This document shows positions 1-9,893 of a stretch of DNA of 64,000 nt, piece after piece; the stretch's first letter is position 1; each line of letters opens with the position of its first letter. Source of the stretch: Staphylococcus caprae (GTDB lineage Bacteria > Bacillota > Bacilli > Staphylococcales > Staphylococcaceae); assembly GCF_002902725.1 (NCBI RefSeq), contig NZ_PPRT01000027.1, positions 1 through 64,000 of the forward strand, in the 5' to 3' direction. The translations under genes and the position numbers were made by a program. The notes beneath the pieces were generated by a model. It saw nothing but the letters and a program-made list of their open reading frames with translations, ran no database searches and had not been told where the DNA came from.

Positions 1-21
1 GCATATTAATATGGTGATAAT

Positions 22-834
22 ATGCAAGAAACCCTGTTTATTAGATTTCATGAATTTATATTAATTATTTATATATTGAGCATAGTATGCTACTTTGTGG
101 ACTTTATAAGAAAAAGTTATAAAGTTAGGACTTTAGGCGTTTATTCACTAGGGATTGTTTGGATATTACAAACAATCTCTTTATCTGTTTTTATCATTCA
201 AACAGAGAAGGTCCCTTTAAATTCTATATTTGATGTCTTTTTCACGTTGACGTGGATTATTATAACGATTTCTCTAGTATTGAATTTAATTAAAGTACTT
301 AATTTTTCTGTATTTTTCTTGAATCTTATAGGATTAATACTTATGGCAATGAATACGTTCCAGCCGAAAAATTATCAAACCCAAATCCAACAAGTAGCAG
401 TTATTAATGAATTGTTGCTTGTGCATATTGGATTAGCTGTATTAAGTTACGCTTTCTTTGCCGTAGCATTTGTGAATGCATTATTATATATTATTCAATA
501 TAGAAACTTAAAAGAGAAAAACTTTGATCAAAATTATTTTAGAATCGGTAGTGTAGGTACTTTAGAGTCAATTATTTTTTATTCAACTCTAACAGGTTTT
601 ATTGTACTCATTTTAAGTATTATATTAGGCGCGCAATGGGGCGTTTTCGCAGTAGGTAATAAAATATTTATAGATCCTAAAGTCATACTTTCTTCAGTCA
701 TTACATTCTTATATGGTGTTTACATTTTTTTACGTATCAAAAAATGGATTACTCAAAGAAATTTAGTGTATTTTAATATCATTTTATTTTGTCTTTGTAT
801 GATTAATCTGTTCTTTACAGCCCACTTTACTTAA
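22..834 (+). CDS. hemX: HemX, CcsA-like membrane protein of the heme operon
   Basis: A 270-aa integral membrane protein with about eight hydrophobic segments across its whole length, resembling the cytochrome c assembly (CcsA/HemX) family. In Bacillus and Staphylococcus HemX sits directly after hemA, and S. aureus HemX is known to limit the cellular level of glutamyl-tRNA reductase (HemA), so it acts as a negative regulator of heme synthesis. Here it is followed by hemC, hemD, hemB and hemL, which supports the assignment. hemA would lie just before the window and cannot be seen. The start at position 22 follows a weak ribosome-binding region. Identification rests on topology and position; no catalytic residues are claimed. 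Confidence 0.9.
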   Translation: MQETLFIRFHEFILIIYILSIVCYFVDFIRKSYKVRTLGVYSLGIVWILQTISLSVFIIQTEKVPLNSIFDVFFTLTWIIITISLVLNLIKVLNFSVFFLNLIGLILMAMNTFQPKNYQTQIQQVAVINELLLVHIGLAVLSYAFFAVAFVNALLYIIQYRNLKEKNFDQNYFRIGSVGTLESIIFYSTLTGFIVLILSIILGAQWGVFAVGNKIFIDPKVILSSVITFLYGVYIFLRIKKWITQRNLVYFNIILFCLCMINLFFTAHFT

Positions 835-1010
835 AAATAAATTTAAGCACTTAAGGACGAAGCAAAATAAACAAAACAGACTGTTAATAATCTTTTGTTA
901 AAATAAAAGAGTATTGAGATTTAAGTTATGTGTTTAAAAGAGTTATCTACAGTCTGTCATCTATGTCAATCATTTTAAGAAGATACTAGTACCTAGGAGG
1001 CATTCAACAT

Positions 1011-1937
1011 ATGCGTAAACTCGTTGTTGGATCACGTAGAAGTAAATTAGCTTTAACACAGAGTCAACAGTTTATAGATAAATTAAAGGAAATTGAACCT
1101 GATTTAGATATTGAGATTAAAGAGATTGTTACCAAAGGTGATAAAATAGTTGATAAACAATTATCTAAAGTTGGGGGCAAAGGACTTTTTGTTAAAGAAA
1201 TTCAAAACGAATTATTTAATAAAGATATCGATATGGCTATCCATTCATTAAAAGATGTACCAAGCATTATCCCTGAAGGGCTTACGTTAGGATGTATACC
1301 GGATAGAGAAGTACCATTTGACGCATACATTTCGAAGAATCATACACCTTTAAGTGAATTACCTGAAGGTAGTATTGTGGGCACAAGCTCATTACGTCGT
1401 GGTGCACAAATTCTTTCCAAGTATCCACATTTAGAAATTAAATGGATTCGTGGAAACATCGATACTCGCTTGAATAAATTAGAAACAGAAGACTATGACG
1501 CTATTATTTTAGCGGCAGCTGGCTTAAGACGCATGGGCTGGTCAGATGATATCGTTACCACTTATTTAGATAAAGACATTCTCTTACCAGCAATCGGGCA
1601 AGGTGCACTAGGTATAGAATGCAGAAGTGATGATGAAGAACTTCTTGAGCTACTTAAAAAGGTTCATAATCACGAAGTTGCACAATGCGTGACAGCTGAA
1701 CGTACTTTCCTATCTGAGATGGATGGTAGTTGCCAAGTTCCTATCGGAGGTTATGCAACGATTGACGGTAATAGTCAAATTGAATTTACGGGATTAATTA
1801 TGACACCTGACGGAGAAGAGCGTTATGAACATACCGCTAGAGGTCACAATCCTGTTGAGTTAGGCCAAGAAGTAAGTCGTGTTTTAAAAGAACAAGGTGC
1901 TTATGAAATCATTAGAAAGTTAAATGAAGAAAATTAA
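1011..1937 (+). CDS. hemC: Porphobilinogen deaminase (hydroxymethylbilane synthase)
   Basis: A 308-aa cytosolic enzyme that joins four porphobilinogens into hydroxymethylbilane, the third enzyme of heme synthesis in this operon. The N-terminal [11 protein letters not shown] motif, the catalytic Asp82 in HSLKDVP and the cofactor-attachment Cys241 (in [10 protein letters not shown]) are all present, and length is typical. A strong AGGAGG lies 8-9 bases before the ATG. A gap of 176 bases separates it from hemX, long enough for an internal promoter, but I could not identify one with confidence. The gap holds an 8-bp inverted repeat (876-883 with 950-957). Confidence 0.98.
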   Translation: MRKLVVGSRRSKLALTQSQQFIDKLKEIEPDLDIEIKEIVTKGDKIVDKQLSKVGGKGLFVKEIQNELFNKDIDMAIHSLKDVPSIIPEGLTLGCIPDREVPFDAYISKNHTPLSELPEGSIVGTSSLRRGAQILSKYPHLEIKWIRGNIDTRLNKLETEDYDAIILAAAGLRRMGWSDDIVTTYLDKDILLPAIGQGALGIECRSDDEELLELLKKVHNHEVAQCVTAERTFLSEMDGSCQVPIGGYATIDGNSQIEFTGLIMTPDGEERYEHTARGHNPVELGQEVSRVLKEQGAYEIIRKLNEEN

Positions 1938-1969
1938 TTATATAACCATACCTTAAAGGTGGCACTAAA

Positions 1970-2653
1970 ATGATGAAACCAGTGATAGTTATGACGCAAA
2001 CAAGTAAAGTTCAAAGTGATTTAGTGGATATTATTCACAAACCATTGATACAAATTCAAGGACTTTCTTTTAATGAACATTTGCTCAATCATAGCTATGA
2101 CTGGCTTATTTTTTCGTCAAAAAATGCAGTTAAATACTTTTATGCATATTTAAAAAGCGTTAAAGTTAAAAAGGTAGCAGTTATTGGAGCTAAAACTGCT
2201 CAATACTGCAAAGATTTGAATATTCATGTTGACTTTCTTCCACAAGATTTTTCACAAGAAGGATTTTTAGCAGAATTTCAAAATAAGGACCAAAAAATAT
2301 TACTTCCATCAAGTCAGTACGCACGGCCTAAATTAGCAAATCAATTGAACAAATATAATGATGTTACTAAGATAGATTTGTATCGACCTGTACCGCATCA
2401 ACAACATATTGAGGAAGTAAAACAATTAGTAAAAGAAAAACACATTGATGCTTTCACTTTCTCTAGTTCATCGGCTGTTAGATTTTATTTTAGTGATAAT
2501 AATATTCCAGAATTTAATCATTATTATGCGATAGGAAAACAGACGGCTGATACGCTGAAAGAATATCATCAAAATGTGCGGATTGCTGATCAACAAACTT
2601 CAGAATCGCTGATAGATAAAATTTTAGAAAGTAGGGACAATAATGAAATTTGA
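1970..2653 (+). CDS. hemD: Uroporphyrinogen-III synthase
   Basis: A 227-aa protein that cyclises hydroxymethylbilane to uroporphyrinogen III. This family is poorly conserved in sequence. Recognisable features are the [10 protein letters not shown] segment near residue 50, the second-domain [13 protein letters not shown] segment near residue 163 and the [12 protein letters not shown] stretch near residue 187, which match the two-domain HemD fold. It lies 32 bases after hemC and overlaps hemB by 11 bases, so translation is probably coupled. Two adjacent ATG codons (1970 and 1973) could both serve as the start; AAAGGTGG lies just upstream. Confidence 0.95.
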   Translation: MMKPVIVMTQTSKVQSDLVDIIHKPLIQIQGLSFNEHLLNHSYDWLIFSSKNAVKYFYAYLKSVKVKKVAVIGAKTAQYCKDLNIHVDFLPQDFSQEGFLAEFQNKDQKILLPSSQYARPKLANQLNKYNDVTKIDLYRPVPHQQHIEEVKQLVKEKHIDAFTFSSSSAVRFYFSDNNIPEFNHYYAIGKQTADTLKEYHQNVRIADQQTSESLIDKILESRDNNEI

Positions 2654-3617
2654 TAGACATAGAAGATTACGTTCTTCTCAAACAATGCGTGATTTGGTAA
2701 GAGAAACACATGTGAGAAAAGAAGATTTAATTTATCCAATCTTTGTGGTTGAAAAAGATGATGTTAAAAGCGAGATTCAATCTCTTCCAGGTGTATATCA
2801 AATTAGTTTAAATTTATTACATGAAGAAATTAAAGAAGCTTATGACCTAGGCATAAGAGCAATTATGTTCTTTGGTGTTCCGAATGAAAAAGATGATGTA
2901 GGTTCTGGCGCATATGATCATAACGGCGTTGTTCAAGAGGCAACTCGAATTGCTAAAAAAATGTATAGTGATTTATTAATTGTTGCTGATACATGCCTTT
3001 GTGAATATACAGATCATGGTCACTGTGGTGTGATAGATGATCATACACATGATGTAGATAATGACAAATCATTACCTTTATTAGTGAAAACTGCAATTTC
3101 TCAAGTAGAAGCAGGAGCAGATATTATTGCTCCAAGTAATATGATGGATGGCTTTGTTGCTGAAATCAGAGAAGGTTTAGACCAAGCAGGTTATGAAAAT
3201 ATTCCAATCATGAGTTACGGTATTAAATATGCATCTAGTTTCTTCGGTCCTTTCCGAGACGCTGCAGATTCAGCACCATCTTTTGGAGATAGAAAAACAT
3301 ATCAAATGGATCCTGCCAATCGTCTAGAGGCTTTAAGAGAATTAGAAAGTGACCTTAAAGAAGGTTGCGATATGATGATTGTTAAACCTGCATTAAGCTA
3401 CTTAGATATTGTGAGAGATGTTAAGAACAATACTAATGTACCTGTAGTAGCTTATAATGTCAGTGGCGAATATAGTATGACTAAAGCTGCTGCACTTAAC
3501 GGTTGGATTGACGAAGAAAAAATCGTAATGGAACAAATGGTTTCTATGAAGCGTGCGGGCGCTGACTTAATCATTACGTATTTTGCAAAAGATATTTGTC
3601 GTTATTTAGATAAATAA
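2643..3617 (+). CDS. hemB: Delta-aminolevulinic acid dehydratase (porphobilinogen synthase)
   Basis: A 324-aa enzyme that condenses two 5-aminolevulinates into porphobilinogen. It is a zinc-type enzyme: the cysteine triad Cys118, Cys120 and Cys128 is present in the [13 protein letters not shown] region. The two Schiff-base lysines are Lys195 (SYGIKYAS) and Lys248 (MIVKPA). The ATG lies inside the hemD coding region. The ribosome-binding site is weak, with GTAGGGAC a few bases upstream, which fits coupled translation. Loss of hemB is a classic route to small-colony variants in staphylococci; here the gene is intact. Confidence 0.98.
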   Translation: MKFDRHRRLRSSQTMRDLVRETHVRKEDLIYPIFVVEKDDVKSEIQSLPGVYQISLNLLHEEIKEAYDLGIRAIMFFGVPNEKDDVGSGAYDHNGVVQEATRIAKKMYSDLLIVADTCLCEYTDHGHCGVIDDHTHDVDNDKSLPLLVKTAISQVEAGADIIAPSNMMDGFVAEIREGLDQAGYENIPIMSYGIKYASSFFGPFRDAADSAPSFGDRKTYQMDPANRLEALRELESDLKEGCDMMIVKPALSYLDIVRDVKNNTNVPVVAYNVSGEYSMTKAAALNGWIDEEKIVMEQMVSMKRAGADLIITYFAKDICRYLDK

Positions 3618-3645
3618 TAATACGCTACTAAGGAGGCACTTAATT

Positions 3646-4929
3646 ATGGGTTATGAAAAATCTATTAAAGCAATGGAAAAAGCGGAGCAACTTATGCCTG
3701 GTGGGGTGAATAGTCCTGTAAGAGCATTTAAATCAGTTGATACGCCTGCAATTTTTATGGATTATGCTGAAGGTTCCAAAATATATGACATCGATGGCAA
3801 TGAGTATATAGACTATGTTTTAAGTTGGGGGCCTCTCATTTTAGGACATAAAAATAAACAAGTTATAGAAAAACTTCATGAAGCAGTAGATAATGGTACA
3901 AGTTTCGGTGCTTCAACTTTACAAGAAAATAAACTTGCAGAACTTGTCATTGACCGTGTTCCATCAATAGAAAAGGTTAGAATGGTGTCATCAGGTACTG
4001 AAGCTACATTAGATACATTGCGTCTTGCAAGAGGTTATACTGGTCGCAACAAGATCATTAAATTTGAAGGTTGCTACCATGGACATAGTGACTCGCTACT
4101 AATTAAAGCTGGTTCTGGTGTAGCAACATTAGGCTTGCCGGACTCTCCAGGTGTACCAGAAGGTATTGCTAAAAATACTATCACTGTACCTTACAATGAT
4201 TTAAATTCCCTTAAACTCGCATTTAAAAAGTATGGCGACGACATTGCAGGTGTGATTGTTGAGCCTGTTGCTGGGAATATGGGCGTTGTACCTCCTGTCG
4301 AAGGATTTTTACAAGGTTTACGTGATATTACAAATGAATATGGTGCATTACTCATCTTTGATGAAGTTATGACAGGTTTCCGTGTAGGTTATAATTGTGC
4401 CCAAGGTTACTTTGGTGTAACACCAGATTTAACTTGTTTAGGAAAAGTCATCGGTGGCGGTTTACCAGTTGGTGCCTTTGGCGGTAAAAAAGAAATTATG
4501 GATCAAATCGCTCCTGTTGGAAATATTTACCAAGCAGGTACGTTATCAGGTAATCCATTAGCTATGACGAGTGGCTATGAGACATTAAGTCAACTTACAC
4601 CTGAGTCGTACGAATATTTTAATGAATTAGGAGATATTTTAGAAAAAGGTCTTAAAGAAGTATTTGGTAAGCATAATGTGCCTATTACAGTTAACAGAGC
4701 TGGTTCAATGATTGGTTATTTCTTAAATAAAGGTCCAGTAACTAATTTTGATGAAGCTAATCAAAGTGATTTAGAACTATTCAGTAATATGTATAGAGAA
4801 ATGGCAAAAGAGGGCGTATTCTTACCACCTTCACAATTTGAAGGAACATTCCTATCAATGGCTCATACTAAAGAGGACATTGAAAAAACGATTCAAGCAT
4901 TTGATAATGCCTTAAGTCGCATTGTATGA
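3646..4929 (+). CDS. hemL: Glutamate-1-semialdehyde 2,1-aminomutase
   Basis: A 427-aa class-III aminotransferase-fold enzyme that converts glutamate-1-semialdehyde to 5-aminolevulinate in the C5 pathway. The PLP lysine is Lys267 in [17 protein letters not shown], and the cofactor Asp239 lies in [11 protein letters not shown] full AAGGAGG site precedes the ATG. It is the last gene of the hem cluster and is followed by a 59-nt intergenic repeat. Staphylococci usually carry a second paralogue elsewhere; this copy, being with hemA-X-C-D-B, is the heme-dedicated one. Confidence 0.97.
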   Translation: MGYEKSIKAMEKAEQLMPGGVNSPVRAFKSVDTPAIFMDYAEGSKIYDIDGNEYIDYVLSWGPLILGHKNKQVIEKLHEAVDNGTSFGASTLQENKLAELVIDRVPSIEKVRMVSSGTEATLDTLRLARGYTGRNKIIKFEGCYHGHSDSLLIKAGSGVATLGLPDSPGVPEGIAKNTITVPYNDLNSLKLAFKKYGDDIAGVIVEPVAGNMGVVPPVEGFLQGLRDITNEYGALLIFDEVMTGFRVGYNCAQGYFGVTPDLTCLGKVIGGGLPVGAFGGKKEIMDQIAPVGNIYQAGTLSGNPLAMTSGYETLSQLTPESYEYFNELGDILEKGLKEVFGKHNVPITVNRAGSMIGYFLNKGPVTNFDEANQSDLELFSNMYREMAKEGVFLPPSQFEGTFLSMAHTKEDIEKTIQAFDNALSRIV

Positions 4930-4962
4930 TAAATTTAATTTAATATAAGATAACAATTTAGT

Positions 4963-5021
4963 GAGGCTGAGACATGATTGATTATCTCAGCCTCATTTAA
5001 CATATTGACAGTAAATGTCTG
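4963..5021 (-). repeat. 59-nt hairpin-containing intergenic repeat, copy 1 (inverted)
   Basis: A perfect 10-bp stem (GAGGCTGAGA at 4963-4972 with TCTCAGCCTC at 4985-4994) followed by a conserved tail to 5021. The reverse complement of the whole 59-nt block matches 28535-28594 at about 51 of 59 positions by eye. It lies just after hemL and may also end hemL transcripts, although no strong T-run follows. Confidence 0.8.
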
Positions 5022-5103
5022 AGTGGAATGATCAAGGAATCATATATTTTAAGATTCAACGATTTCTATTTAACTTCCGTACTCAAGAAAGCGGCGTGAT
5101 AGG

Positions 5104-6177
5104 ATGAATAAAATACAAAGAAATAACTTTATTGTCTTAGTTTTAGCCATTATTTTAAGTTTAATTTTAAAATTCTCACATATATTATTACCGTTTATGT
5201 TTGGTCCGATGATTGCAGCAATCTTATGTGTGAAAGTTTTCAAGTTAGAAATCAAATGGCCATTTTGGTTAAGCCAAACTGGTTTAATATTTTTAGGTAT
5301 ACAAATTGGTTCTACCTTTACGAAGACAGTCATAGGTGATATTAGGAATGATTGGTTAACCATCATCATTATTACGGTACTATTACTAGTCCTAGCGTTA
5401 TTCATTGCTTACTTCTTTAAAAAGATCGCTCAAGTTAACACAGAAACAGCTATTTTAAGCGTGATTCCAGGTGCGCTAAGTCAAATGTTGATTATGGCGG
5501 AAGAAGATAAAAGAGCAAATATTTTAGTAGTCAGTTTAACTCAAACCTCACGAATTATATTTGTTGTGATTTTAGTACCGCTGATTTCTTACTTTTTCAG
5601 AGATTCTAGTAGTTCTTCTGAAGGAGCTAGCATGAAAGTAGCGCCATTCACGCAAGCGTTAGAAATATGGCAAATTGCACTTCTACTATTATTAGTTGCA
5701 ATTGTTTATATTTTAATGGCTAAAATTAATTTTCCTACGAAACAGTTACTTGCACCGATCTTGGTACTTATAGTTTGGAACATGACAACAAATCTTACTT
5801 TTACATTAGATCATTGGTTATTAGCGTCTGCACAAGTTGTGTATATGATTCGCATCGGAATACAAATTGCGTATTTGCTGAATGACTTAAAGGGCAGGAT
5901 AGCTGTAGCAATTGCATTTCAAAATATCATGTTAATTCTATCTGCATTTATCATGGTTGTCATTGTGCATGTGTTTACCAATAATTCCATCAATGAATTA
6001 TTCTTAGGTGCAGCGCCAGGTGGTATGAGTCAAATCGTACTTGTGGCTATGGCAACAGGTGCTGACGTTGCAATGATATCAAGCTATCATATATTTAGAA
6101 TCTTCTTTATCTTATTTGTTATCGCACCATTAATTGGTTACTTCTTAAAATACAGAGCAAGATATAATGAAAAGTAA
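5104..6177 (+). CDS. AbrB-family (AbrB duplication domain) membrane protein
   Basis: A 357-aa polytopic membrane protein with roughly ten transmembrane segments arranged as two similar halves. Each half carries the family GPMIAA or GAAPGGMSQ type segment (near residues 35, 125 and 300), as in the 'AbrB family transcriptional regulator / ammonia monooxygenase' family. Those names are historical: the protein is all membrane, not a DNA-binding AbrB regulator, and its substrate is unknown. The ribosome-binding site is weak. The gene appears to stand alone between two intergenic repeats. A transport role is inferred only from topology. Confidence 0.85.
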   Translation: MNKIQRNNFIVLVLAIILSLILKFSHILLPFMFGPMIAAILCVKVFKLEIKWPFWLSQTGLIFLGIQIGSTFTKTVIGDIRNDWLTIIIITVLLLVLALFIAYFFKKIAQVNTETAILSVIPGALSQMLIMAEEDKRANILVVSLTQTSRIIFVVILVPLISYFFRDSSSSSEGASMKVAPFTQALEIWQIALLLLLVAIVYILMAKINFPTKQLLAPILVLIVWNMTTNLTFTLDHWLLASAQVVYMIRIGIQIAYLLNDLKGRIAVAIAFQNIMLILSAFIMVVIVHVFTNNSINELFLGAAPGGMSQIVLVAMATGADVAMISSYHIFRIFFILFVIAPLIGYFLKYRARYNEK

Positions 6178-6342
6178 AAGAGGCGGGAAACCTTATCGTT
6201 TATACTCTGGGAAACCGATTAACGGTGTCCCAAAAGCAGGATTTTCGGCAGTAACACTCACAATTCGACAAAATTTGAGAAACAATTTTGCTCATTGTTC
6301 GGTTCTGCTCAAATCCTAAACGCTTTTGTCCCGACCTCTTTT
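6178..6342 (+). repeat. Dispersed intergenic repeat, copy A
   Basis: Starts at the stop codon of the AbrB-like gene. Positions 6205-6338 match 60565-60698 without gaps at 129 of 134 bases by direct comparison. The ends are near-inverted (AGAGGCGGGA at the left, TCCCGACCTCT at the right) and the right end runs into a T-stretch, so the transcript could fold into a long hairpin and act as a bidirectional terminator for this gene and the facing tag gene. Confidence 0.85.
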
Positions 6343-6347
6343 TAATT

Positions 6348-6908
6348 TTATGCATGTGAAGGTTTGACTGGACAACCTTCTAAATGTGAATCGTATAAGC
6401 CAGCAGCCTCTAAAAAAGAAAAGACAGTCACTGGACCTAAAAATTTAAAACCGTATTTCTTAAGATCTTTCGAAAGTTGTGTTGCGCGTTCATCAACTGT
6501 TATTCGATCACTTGGCTTTTTATATCCCATATCAATAGGCTTATTGTTTACATATGACCACAAGAAATCACTAAAACTATTATAATCTTGTTCGATTTTT
6601 AAATAACCTTGAGCTTGACTCACAATTGCTTCTAGCTTCTTTCTATTATGAACGATGTTAGGAAATTCCATTAATCGGTCGATATCTTTGCTCGTCATTT
6701 GAGCAACCTTTTCAGGATCAAAGTTATAAAAAGCTTCTTCGTATGCATCTTTTTTCTTTAAAATAGTTAGCCATGATAAACCTGCATGTTGTGACTCTAA
6801 AGCAATCAGTTTAAACAATTCCTTACTATCGTATAATGGTTGCCCCCAAAATTTATCGTGATATTCTAAGTATGTTTCATCCTGTGTACTAAAGGCACAC
6901 TCATTCAT
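6348..6908 (-). CDS. tag: DNA-3-methyladenine glycosylase I
   Basis: A 186-aa base-excision repair enzyme that removes 3-methyladenine from alkylated DNA. The start was set at the ATG giving MNECAF, 7 bases after GGAGGT; a TTG-initiated frame from 6923 would translate through that site. The zinc-snap residues Cys4, His17, His175 and Cys179 fall at the same numbers as in E. coli Tag, and Glu38 lies in ALESQHAGLSW. It is one of four minus-strand genes and converges on the AbrB-like gene. Confidence 0.96.
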   Translation of the reverse strand: MNECAFSTQDETYLEYHDKFWGQPLYDSKELFKLIALESQHAGLSWLTILKKKDAYEEAFYNFDPEKVAQMTSKDIDRLMEFPNIVHNRKKLEAIVSQAQGYLKIEQDYNSFSDFLWSYVNNKPIDMGYKKPSDRITVDERATQLSKDLKKYGFKFLGPVTVFSFLEAAGLYDSHLEGCPVKPSHA

Positions 6909-6927
6909 AAATTTTACCTCCAATACA

Positions 6928-6956
6928 TTGACTTATTGATATATCCATTATACTAT
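6928..6956 (+). promoter_or_regulatory. Probable promoter of valS-folC
   Basis: TTGACT at 6928-6933 is followed by TACTAT at 6951-6956 (17-base spacing) or TATACT at 6949-6954 (15-base spacing). It points toward the valS T-box leader and overlaps the upstream region of the divergent tag gene. Confidence 0.55.
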
Positions 6957-6962
6957 AAGTGA

Positions 6963-7232
6963 GTAAATGAATATAATGTTAGGGAAGAGTAAATTCTAAT
7001 CATTTTATAGAGAGCATATATTTGGTGGAAATATGTAAGTGGTTTGAATTGAAGGTAGCCCGTTAATAACTTTCACTGAACATATATATAGTAGGTGAAA
7101 GCGTGTTTGAGCGTTAATCTAATACTTAAGTGCTTGAAGACATTACATGTAACAAATTGAGAATGTAATTCTTCTTGAATATAGGTGGTACCACGGAACA
7201 TCCGTCCTATTTTTATAGGGTGGGTGTTTTTA
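6963..7232 (+). promoter_or_regulatory. T-box riboswitch leader of valS
   Basis: The T-box core AGGTGGTACCACGG is at 7183-7196. It is followed by an intrinsic terminator (arms about 7198-7209 and 7216-7227, then a T-run to 7232) that would compete with the T-box antiterminator. Binding of uncharged tRNA should favour readthrough into valS. By its position the sensed tRNA should be tRNA-Val, but I could not place a valine specifier codon in Stem I with confidence. The 5-prime boundary is estimated from the promoter. Confidence 0.9.
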
Positions 7233-7252
7233 ATTTATTAGGAGGATTTTTT

Positions 7253-9883
7253 ATGGAAATGAAACCGAAATACGATCCAAGAGAAGTTGAAGCGGGTCGT
7301 TATGAAGAATGGGTAAAAAATGGTTATTTTAAACCGTCAGAAGATAAATCGAAAGATACATATACGATTGTGATTCCACCACCCAATGTAACTGGGAAGT
7401 TGCATTTAGGACATGCATGGGATACAACGTTACAAGATATTATTACACGTATGAAACGTATGCAAGGTTATGACACTTTATATCTTCCTGGTATGGACCA
7501 TGCTGGGATTGCAACACAAGCTAAAGTTGAAGCAAAATTAAACGAACAAGGTATTTCTAGACATGACCTTGGACGAGATAAATTCTTAGAACAAGCATGG
7601 GATTGGAAAGAAGAATATGCGTCATTTATTAGACAACAATGGGCTAAACTTGGTCTAGGTTTAGATTATAGTAGAGAGCGTTTTACTTTAGATGAAGGAT
7701 TAAGTAAAGCAGTTCGAAAAGTGTTTGTCGATTTATATAATAAAGGTATTATCTACCGCGGTGAAAGAATCATTAACTGGGATCCTCAAGCAAGAACAGC
7801 GTTATCTGATATAGAAGTTATCCATGAGGACGTTCAGGGTGCATTTTATCATTTTAAATATCCATTTGCAGATGACGATGGATATATTGAAATTGCGACA
7901 ACACGTCCAGAAACAATGCTTGGAGATACAGCCATTGTCGTCAATCCTAATGATGAACGTTATAAAGACGTTATTGGCAAAAAGGTAATTCTACCTATAG
8001 TAGGTAGAGAGTTGCCTATTCTTGCAGACGAATATGTTGATATCGAATTCGGTTCTGGTGCAATGAAAGTCACTCCAGCACATGATCCAAATGACTTTGA
8101 AATTGGTCAACGTCACGATCTGGAAAATATTATCGTGATGGATGAATACGGTAAAATGAACGATAAAGCCGGAAAATATGAAGGCATGGATCGCTTTGAT
8201 TGTCGTAAACAACTTGTTGAAGATTTGAAAGCACAAGATTTAGTGATTAAAATTGAGGAACATACACACTCTGTGGGTCATTCAGAGAGAACAGGCGCGA
8301 TTGTAGAGCCTTATTTATCAACACAATGGTTCGTTAAAATGAAACCACTAGCTCAAAGAGCACTAGATAATCAAAAAACCGACGATAGAATCGACTTCTT
8401 CCCTGGACGCTTTGAAAATACGTTCAATCGTTGGATGGAAGAAATCAGAGACTGGACGATTTCTCGTCAGTTATGGTGGGGACACCAAATTCCAGCATGG
8501 TATCACAAAGAAACGAATGAAATTTATGTTGGTGAAGAAGCACCAAAAGATATCGAAAATTGGATCCAAGATGAAGACGTATTGGATACGTGGTTTTCAA
8601 GTGCATTATGGCCATTCTCTACATTAGGTTGGCCTGCTACGGACTCAGAAGACTTTAAACGTTATTATCCAACGAATGCATTAGTAACTGGTTATGACAT
8701 TATCTTCTTCTGGGTAGCTAGAATGATATTCCAAGGATTAGAATTTACAGATAGAAGACCATTTAATGATGTGTTACTTCATGGATTAGTAAGAGCTGAA
8801 GACGGACGTAAAATGAGTAAGTCTTTAGGGAATGGCGTTGACCCTATGGATGTAATTGATGAATATGGTGCGGATAGTTTAAGATATTTCTTAGCTACCG
8901 GTTCATCTCCAGGTCATGATTTACGTTATTCAACTGAAAAAGTAGAATCTGTTTGGAACTTTATCAATAAAATATGGAATGCAGCGCGTTTTAGCTTAAT
9001 GAATATCGGCGAAGACTTTAAAGTAGAAGATATCGATTTATCAGGTGAATTATCTTTAGCGGATAAGTGGATTTTAACAAGATTAAATGAAACAATTAAA
9101 ACAGTAACAGAGTTAAGTGACAAATATGAATTTGGCGAAGTAGGACGTGCACTTTATAACTTTATTTGGGATGAATTCTGCGATTGGTATATTGAAATGA
9201 GTAAGATACCAATGAATAGTGATGATGAAACTCAAAAACAAACAACACGTTCAGTATTGAGTTATGTACTCGATAAAATTATGAAAATGTTGCATCCATT
9301 TATGCCATTTGTTACTGAAACAATTTGGCAAAGTTTACCTCACGAAGGTGAAACAATTGTCAATGCAAGTTGGCCGACGGTTAAGCAAGAATTTATATTT
9401 GACGAAAGTAAACAAACAATGCAACAACTTGTTGAAATCATCAAATCAGTTCGTCAATCAAGAGTTGAAGTGAATACGCCACTTTCTAAATCGATATCAA
9501 TTTTAATTCAAACTAAGGATGAGAATGTAAAACAAACGCTTAAAGAGAATGCGAGTTATTTACACAAATTCTGTAATCCTAGTGAGTTAATAATCGATAC
9601 AGAAATCGATATTCCTGAAAAGGCAATGACTTCAGTGGTCGTAGCTGGTAAAGTCGTTCTACCACTTGAAGGTCTTATTGATATGGAAAAAGAAATTGCA
9701 CGTTTGGAGAAAGAACTAGATAAACTTCAAAGTGAATTAGATAGAGTAGATAAAAAACTTTCAAATGAGAACTTTGTAAATAAAGCTCCGGAAAAAGTTA
9801 TAAATGAAGAGAAAGAAAAACAACAACATTATCAAGAAAAATATGATGGTGTTAAATCACGAATTGAACAATTAAAAGCATAG
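7253..9883 (+). CDS. valS: Valyl-tRNA synthetase
   Basis: An 876-aa class I synthetase that charges tRNA-Val. The HIGH motif is HLGH in [19 protein letters not shown] is in [12 protein letters not shown], and a C-terminal coiled coil occupies about the last 65 residues. The start was placed at MEMKPKYDP, with GGAGGA 6-7 bases upstream. The open frame runs back to 7175, but that part lies within the T-box and terminator and is not expected to be translated. The CCA-editing domain ([11 protein letters not shown] region) is present. folC follows almost at once. Confidence 0.98.
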   Translation: MEMKPKYDPREVEAGRYEEWVKNGYFKPSEDKSKDTYTIVIPPPNVTGKLHLGHAWDTTLQDIITRMKRMQGYDTLYLPGMDHAGIATQAKVEAKLNEQGISRHDLGRDKFLEQAWDWKEEYASFIRQQWAKLGLGLDYSRERFTLDEGLSKAVRKVFVDLYNKGIIYRGERIINWDPQARTALSDIEVIHEDVQGAFYHFKYPFADDDGYIEIATTRPETMLGDTAIVVNPNDERYKDVIGKKVILPIVGRELPILADEYVDIEFGSGAMKVTPAHDPNDFEIGQRHDLENIIVMDEYGKMNDKAGKYEGMDRFDCRKQLVEDLKAQDLVIKIEEHTHSVGHSERTGAIVEPYLSTQWFVKMKPLAQRALDNQKTDDRIDFFPGRFENTFNRWMEEIRDWTISRQLWWGHQIPAWYHKETNEIYVGEEAPKDIENWIQDEDVLDTWFSSALWPFSTLGWPATDSEDFKRYYPTNALVTGYDIIFFWVARMIFQGLEFTDRRPFNDVLLHGLVRAEDGRKMSKSLGNGVDPMDVIDEYGADSLRYFLATGSSPGHDLRYSTEKVESVWNFINKIWNAARFSLMNIGEDFKVEDIDLSGELSLADKWILTRLNETIKTVTELSDKYEFGEVGRALYNFIWDEFCDWYIEMSKIPMNSDDETQKQTTRSVLSYVLDKIMKMLHPFMPFVTETIWQSLPHEGETIVNASWPTVKQEFIFDESKQTMQQLVEIIKSVRQSRVEVNTPLSKSISILIQTKDENVKQTLKENASYLHKFCNPSELIIDTEIDIPEKAMTSVVVAGKVVLPLEGLIDMEKEIARLEKELDKLQSELDRVDKKLSNENFVNKAPEKVINEEKEKQQHYQEKYDGVKSRIEQLKA

Positions 9884-9893
9884 GAGTATGATC

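Noticed and set aside
876-957. 8-bp inverted repeat ACAGACTG/CAGTCTGT between hemX and hemC
   Set aside because: Short stem with a 66-base loop and no T-run; could be chance, so not listed as a terminator or operator.
5070-5405. 111-codon minus-strand ORF
   Set aside because: Antisense to the start of the AbrB-like membrane gene, with no ribosome-binding site; a shadow frame.
7175-7252. N-terminal extension of ValS by 26 residues
   Set aside because: The extension is translated from the T-box and terminator sequence; the strong GGAGGA site and family N-terminus place the start at 7253.
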